Assembly: GCA_938034715.1 (NCBI GenBank)
Contig: CALHMM010000026.1
Coordinates: 1-7,914, forward strand
Direction of reading: 5' to 3'
Length of the DNA: 7,914 nucleotides
Origin: Minisyncoccota bacterium
GTDB taxonomy: Bacteria > Patescibacteriota > Minisyncoccia > Moranbacterales > GCA-2747515
A program made the position numbers and the translations under genes. This document shows positions 6,842-7,914 of the stretch, piece after piece. The first letter of the stretch is position 1; each line of letters begins with the position of its first letter. A model generated the notes under the pieces. It did no database searches. It saw nothing but the letters and a program-made list of their open reading frames with translations, and had not been told where the DNA came from.

Positions 6842-7498
6842 ATGATGATTTTTTGCGATTTTGATGACACATTGTTCAATAAAAATGCATTCTCCGAGGG
6901 GTATAAAAATGCCCAAAGCTTTCATGGTTTACAAGAAGTTCAAGTAGAGAAAATTTTTGCCAAATTTTCGTCAACTAACCCCATTCTTATAAACATATTC
7001 AGTAACGTAGCTTTTGCAGCAATTGCAAAGGATATTTACAATTGCAACGAACAAGTTTTGAAAGAAAAGCTAGATCAACTCTTTGAAGACCAGGCCAAAA
7101 ATTGGATTTTCAATGATACCATTCAATTCTTAGAAAAGTATCAAAGAGATGAACTAGCAGTTGTTACTTTCGGTGACACAGATTTTCAAGAAAAGAAAAT
7201 GAAAGATTCAGGTACTAAGAAATATTTTTCTTACCGTGAAGTGACCAGTGGCATAAAAGCGCCTCTCATTCAAAAATTAATCTTTGATAATAATTTAAGT
7301 GGACCCTTCTTTTTCTTGGATGATAAGCCAGAGCATTTCATCGATGTCAAAAAACTTCCCACAGAAATCATGACGATACTCGTGAATCATAAAGAAACAG
7401 GTAAAGTGGCACAATCAAATCAGAGTTGTGATCACGTTGTAACAAGTCTCATGGATGCCGCAAGGATAATTGACACGCACAGTGTCCGAAACAAATGA
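6842..7498 (+). CDS. HAD-superfamily hydrolase (small phosphatase-like)
   Basis: 218 residues with all four HAD motifs. Motif I is DFDDT (6-10), with D6 as the nucleophile and D8 as the acid/base. Motif II is VVTFGD with T109. Motif III is K139 in TSGIKAPL. Motif IV is FFLDDKPEHF with D160 and D161, which hold magnesium. The segment between motif I and II (about 12-100) is helical and Lys-rich, as in the C1 cap of phosphoglycolate-phosphatase-like (subfamily I) enzymes. It probably removes phosphate from a small cytoplasmic metabolite; the substrate is unknown, but placement after the nucleotidyltransferase and YvcK suggests a sugar or nucleotide phosphate. A second ATG at 6845 would shorten it by one residue. 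It starts 4 bases after the YvcK stop, so it is likely in the same transcript. The coding sequence is visibly more AT-rich than its neighbours. No terminator is seen immediately after its TGA. Confidence 0.85.
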   Translation: MMIFCDFDDTLFNKNAFSEGYKNAQSFHGLQEVQVEKIFAKFSSTNPILINIFSNVAFAAIAKDIYNCNEQVLKEKLDQLFEDQAKNWIFNDTIQFLEKYQRDELAVVTFGDTDFQEKKMKDSGTKKYFSYREVTSGIKAPLIQKLIFDNNLSGPFFFLDDKPEHFIDVKKLPTEIMTILVNHKETGKVAQSNQSCDHVVTSLMDAARIIDTHSVRNK

Positions 7499-7531
7499 GG
7501 ATCCATATCATCAGTAACAGTCCAATAACAC

Positions 7532-7560
7532 TTGCTAAATTGTTAAAGTGCATATATGAT
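7532..7560 (+). promoter_or_regulatory. Sigma-70-type promoter for the last gene
   Basis: TTGCTA (7532-7537) and TATGAT (7555-7560) are 17 bp apart. Transcription would begin near 7567, leaving a leader of about 140 bases before the ATG at 7707. That is far longer than the leaders implied elsewhere in the window, and it contains a small ORF and a terminator. Confidence 0.55.
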
Positions 7561-7585
7561 AAATATATGAAAGATGTTTATCATA
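7555..7585. promoter_or_regulatory. 9-bp inverted repeat over the -10 box, candidate operator
   Basis: TATGATAAA (7555-7563) and TTTATCATA (7577-7585) are perfect inverted arms around 13 bases. The left arm includes the -10 hexamer and the predicted start of transcription lies inside the spacer, so the dyad would mostly not be transcribed whole. This geometry suits a dimeric repressor. No regulator gene is nearby. Confidence 0.45.
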
Positions 7586-7599
7586 CAGACATAAAAATT

Positions 7600-7644
7600 A
7601 TGAACCTGCTTCTGACAAAGCCGGATCATTTTTGTGCTGGGTAA
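7600..7644 (+). CDS. Possible 14-residue leader peptide
   Basis: ATG at 7600 opens a frame of 14 codons, MNLLLTKPDHFCAG, closed by TAA at 7642-7644. It starts about 33 bases after the predicted transcription start and has no Shine-Dalgarno, like most genes here. Its last codons (7634-7641) are one arm of an antiterminator-like pairing, so a ribosome finishing it would change the RNA fold downstream. No long run of one amino acid is present apart from three Leu codons. Existence as a translated peptide is inference. Confidence 0.3.
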   Translation: MNLLLTKPDHFCAG

Positions 7645-7678
7645 AACATTTCTTCATTTCGTTCTTTACACCCGGCAC
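7634..7678 (+). promoter_or_regulatory. Antiterminator-like pairing in the leader RNA
   Basis: GTGCTGGG (7634-7641) can pair with CCCGGCAC (7671-7678) over 8 continuous base pairs, one of them G-U. The second segment contains the whole 5' arm of the terminator at 7672-7691, so the two structures exclude each other. GCCGG at 7620-7624 is a further possible partner for CCGGC. Confidence 0.45.
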
Positions 7679-7691
7679 ATGCCGGTTTTTT
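7672..7691 (+). terminator. Intrinsic terminator/attenuator upstream of the last gene
   Basis: CCGGC (7672-7676) pairs with GCCGG (7681-7685) around the loop ACAT, followed by TTTTTT (7686-7691) then GTTTT. It sits 15 bases before the ATG at 7707, with that gene's GGAGG in between, so there is no room for another promoter. It may also stop read-through from the HAD operon. Confidence 0.65.
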
Positions 7692-7706
7692 GTTTTGGAG
7701 GCCAAA

Positions 7707-7914
7707 ATGGTAAAAAGTAGTGATAGTGTGGATGGTAGTCTAGTAAATAGTGAGCAAGAAAGGGGTAGCAGCACTGATGACCTCGATAATAAAGCTGCGC
7801 AACCTGTAAGCAATCAAGATACTGGGCATTGTACTTGTTATGATGATGATGTAAATGCCAATATCCAAAGAGGCGGAATCCAAAGAGGCGGACTATGTCA
7901 TTACTGTACGCAGA
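7707..7914 (+). CDS. Hypothetical Cys-containing protein (3' end outside window)
   Basis: The frame is open from ATG 7707 to the window edge, 69 codons. A strong ribosome site GGAGG (7697-7701) lies 5 bases before the ATG, the best in the window, and decides the start. Residues 1-40 are rich in Ser, Asp, Asn and Gln and look disordered. Then come HCTC (41-44), a DDD patch, a perfect tandem IQRGG-IQRGG (53-62) and CHYC (64-67). The two Cys pairs could bind zinc or form disulfides. I do not recognise the family. It is preceded by its own promoter and an attenuator-like leader, so expression seems conditional. The opposite strand is also open over part of this region but lacks a ribosome site. 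Confidence 0.6.
   Translation, partial: MVKSSDSVDGSLVNSEQERGSSTDDLDNKAAQPVSNQDTGHCTCYDDDVNANIQRGGIQRGGLCHYCTQ
7863..7892 (+). repeat. Perfect 15-bp tandem duplication in the last gene
   Basis: ATCCAAAGAGGCGGA occurs at 7863-7877 and again at 7878-7892 without any difference, encoding IQRGG twice in frame. Identity at silent positions indicates a recent duplication or an unstable repeat tract. Confidence 0.9.

Noticed and set aside
7598..7813. Open frame of 71 codons on the - strand
   Set aside because: It runs across the terminator and leader of the last gene, has no ribosome site and competes with a + strand frame that has GGAGG at good spacing.
1..7914. Alternative genetic code with UGA as Gly, CRISPR arrays, tRNAs, insertion sequences
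   Set aside because: No in-frame TGA is needed in any recognised gene and TGA ends the HAD gene; I see no spaced direct repeats, tRNA-like cloverleaf or transposase.

Overview
The window reads like a piece of a Patescibacteria (Candidate Phyla Radiation) chromosome, possibly Saccharibacteria-like. The clues are a large acidic Thr/Asp-rich DUF11 surface protein with a LAKTG sorting signal, compact genes all on the + strand, start codons mostly without a Shine-Dalgarno sequence, a YvcK/CofD-family gene beside a sugar-nucleotide transferase, and a prepilin-type N-terminus. This placement is inference; no rRNA or other marker gene is present. The standard bacterial code fits: TAA, TAG and TGA all end genes and no in-frame TGA is needed.

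Layout. (1) 1-2010: 3' part of a sortase-anchored cell-surface protein with DUF11 repeats, an SdrD-type B domain and LAKTG plus a membrane anchor. (2) 2094-2122 promoter, then 2146-4560: a secreted six-bladed glucose/sorbosone dehydrogenase-like protein with a PKD domain, ended by a strong hairpin at 4611-4640. (3) 4641-4867: AT-rich non-coding DNA with nested inverted repeats and an 18-bp perfect palindrome. (4) 4868-5026: a very short type IV pilin-like ORF whose proper leader lies upstream in another frame, one base off. (5) 5045-7498: a sugar-1-phosphate nucleotidyltransferase, a YvcK-family protein and a small HAD hydrolase, likely one transcription unit. (6) 7499-7914: a promoter overlapped by a 9-bp inverted repeat, a 14-codon leader ORF, mutually exclusive antiterminator and terminator stems, a GGAGG ribosome site and the start of a Cys-containing protein cut off by the window edge.

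How the parts fit. The left half is extracellular: a wall-anchored adhesin-like protein and a secreted beta-propeller enzyme or binding protein. The right half is cytoplasmic: nucleotide-sugar supply (nucleotidyltransferase) next to YvcK, whose B. subtilis relative binds UDP-GlcNAc and links carbon state to envelope synthesis, plus a phosphatase-like HAD enzyme. The most interesting region is the last 400 bases, which look like a transcription-attenuation leader for a small unknown gene. The second is the pilin-like ORF with a probable one-base frameshift.
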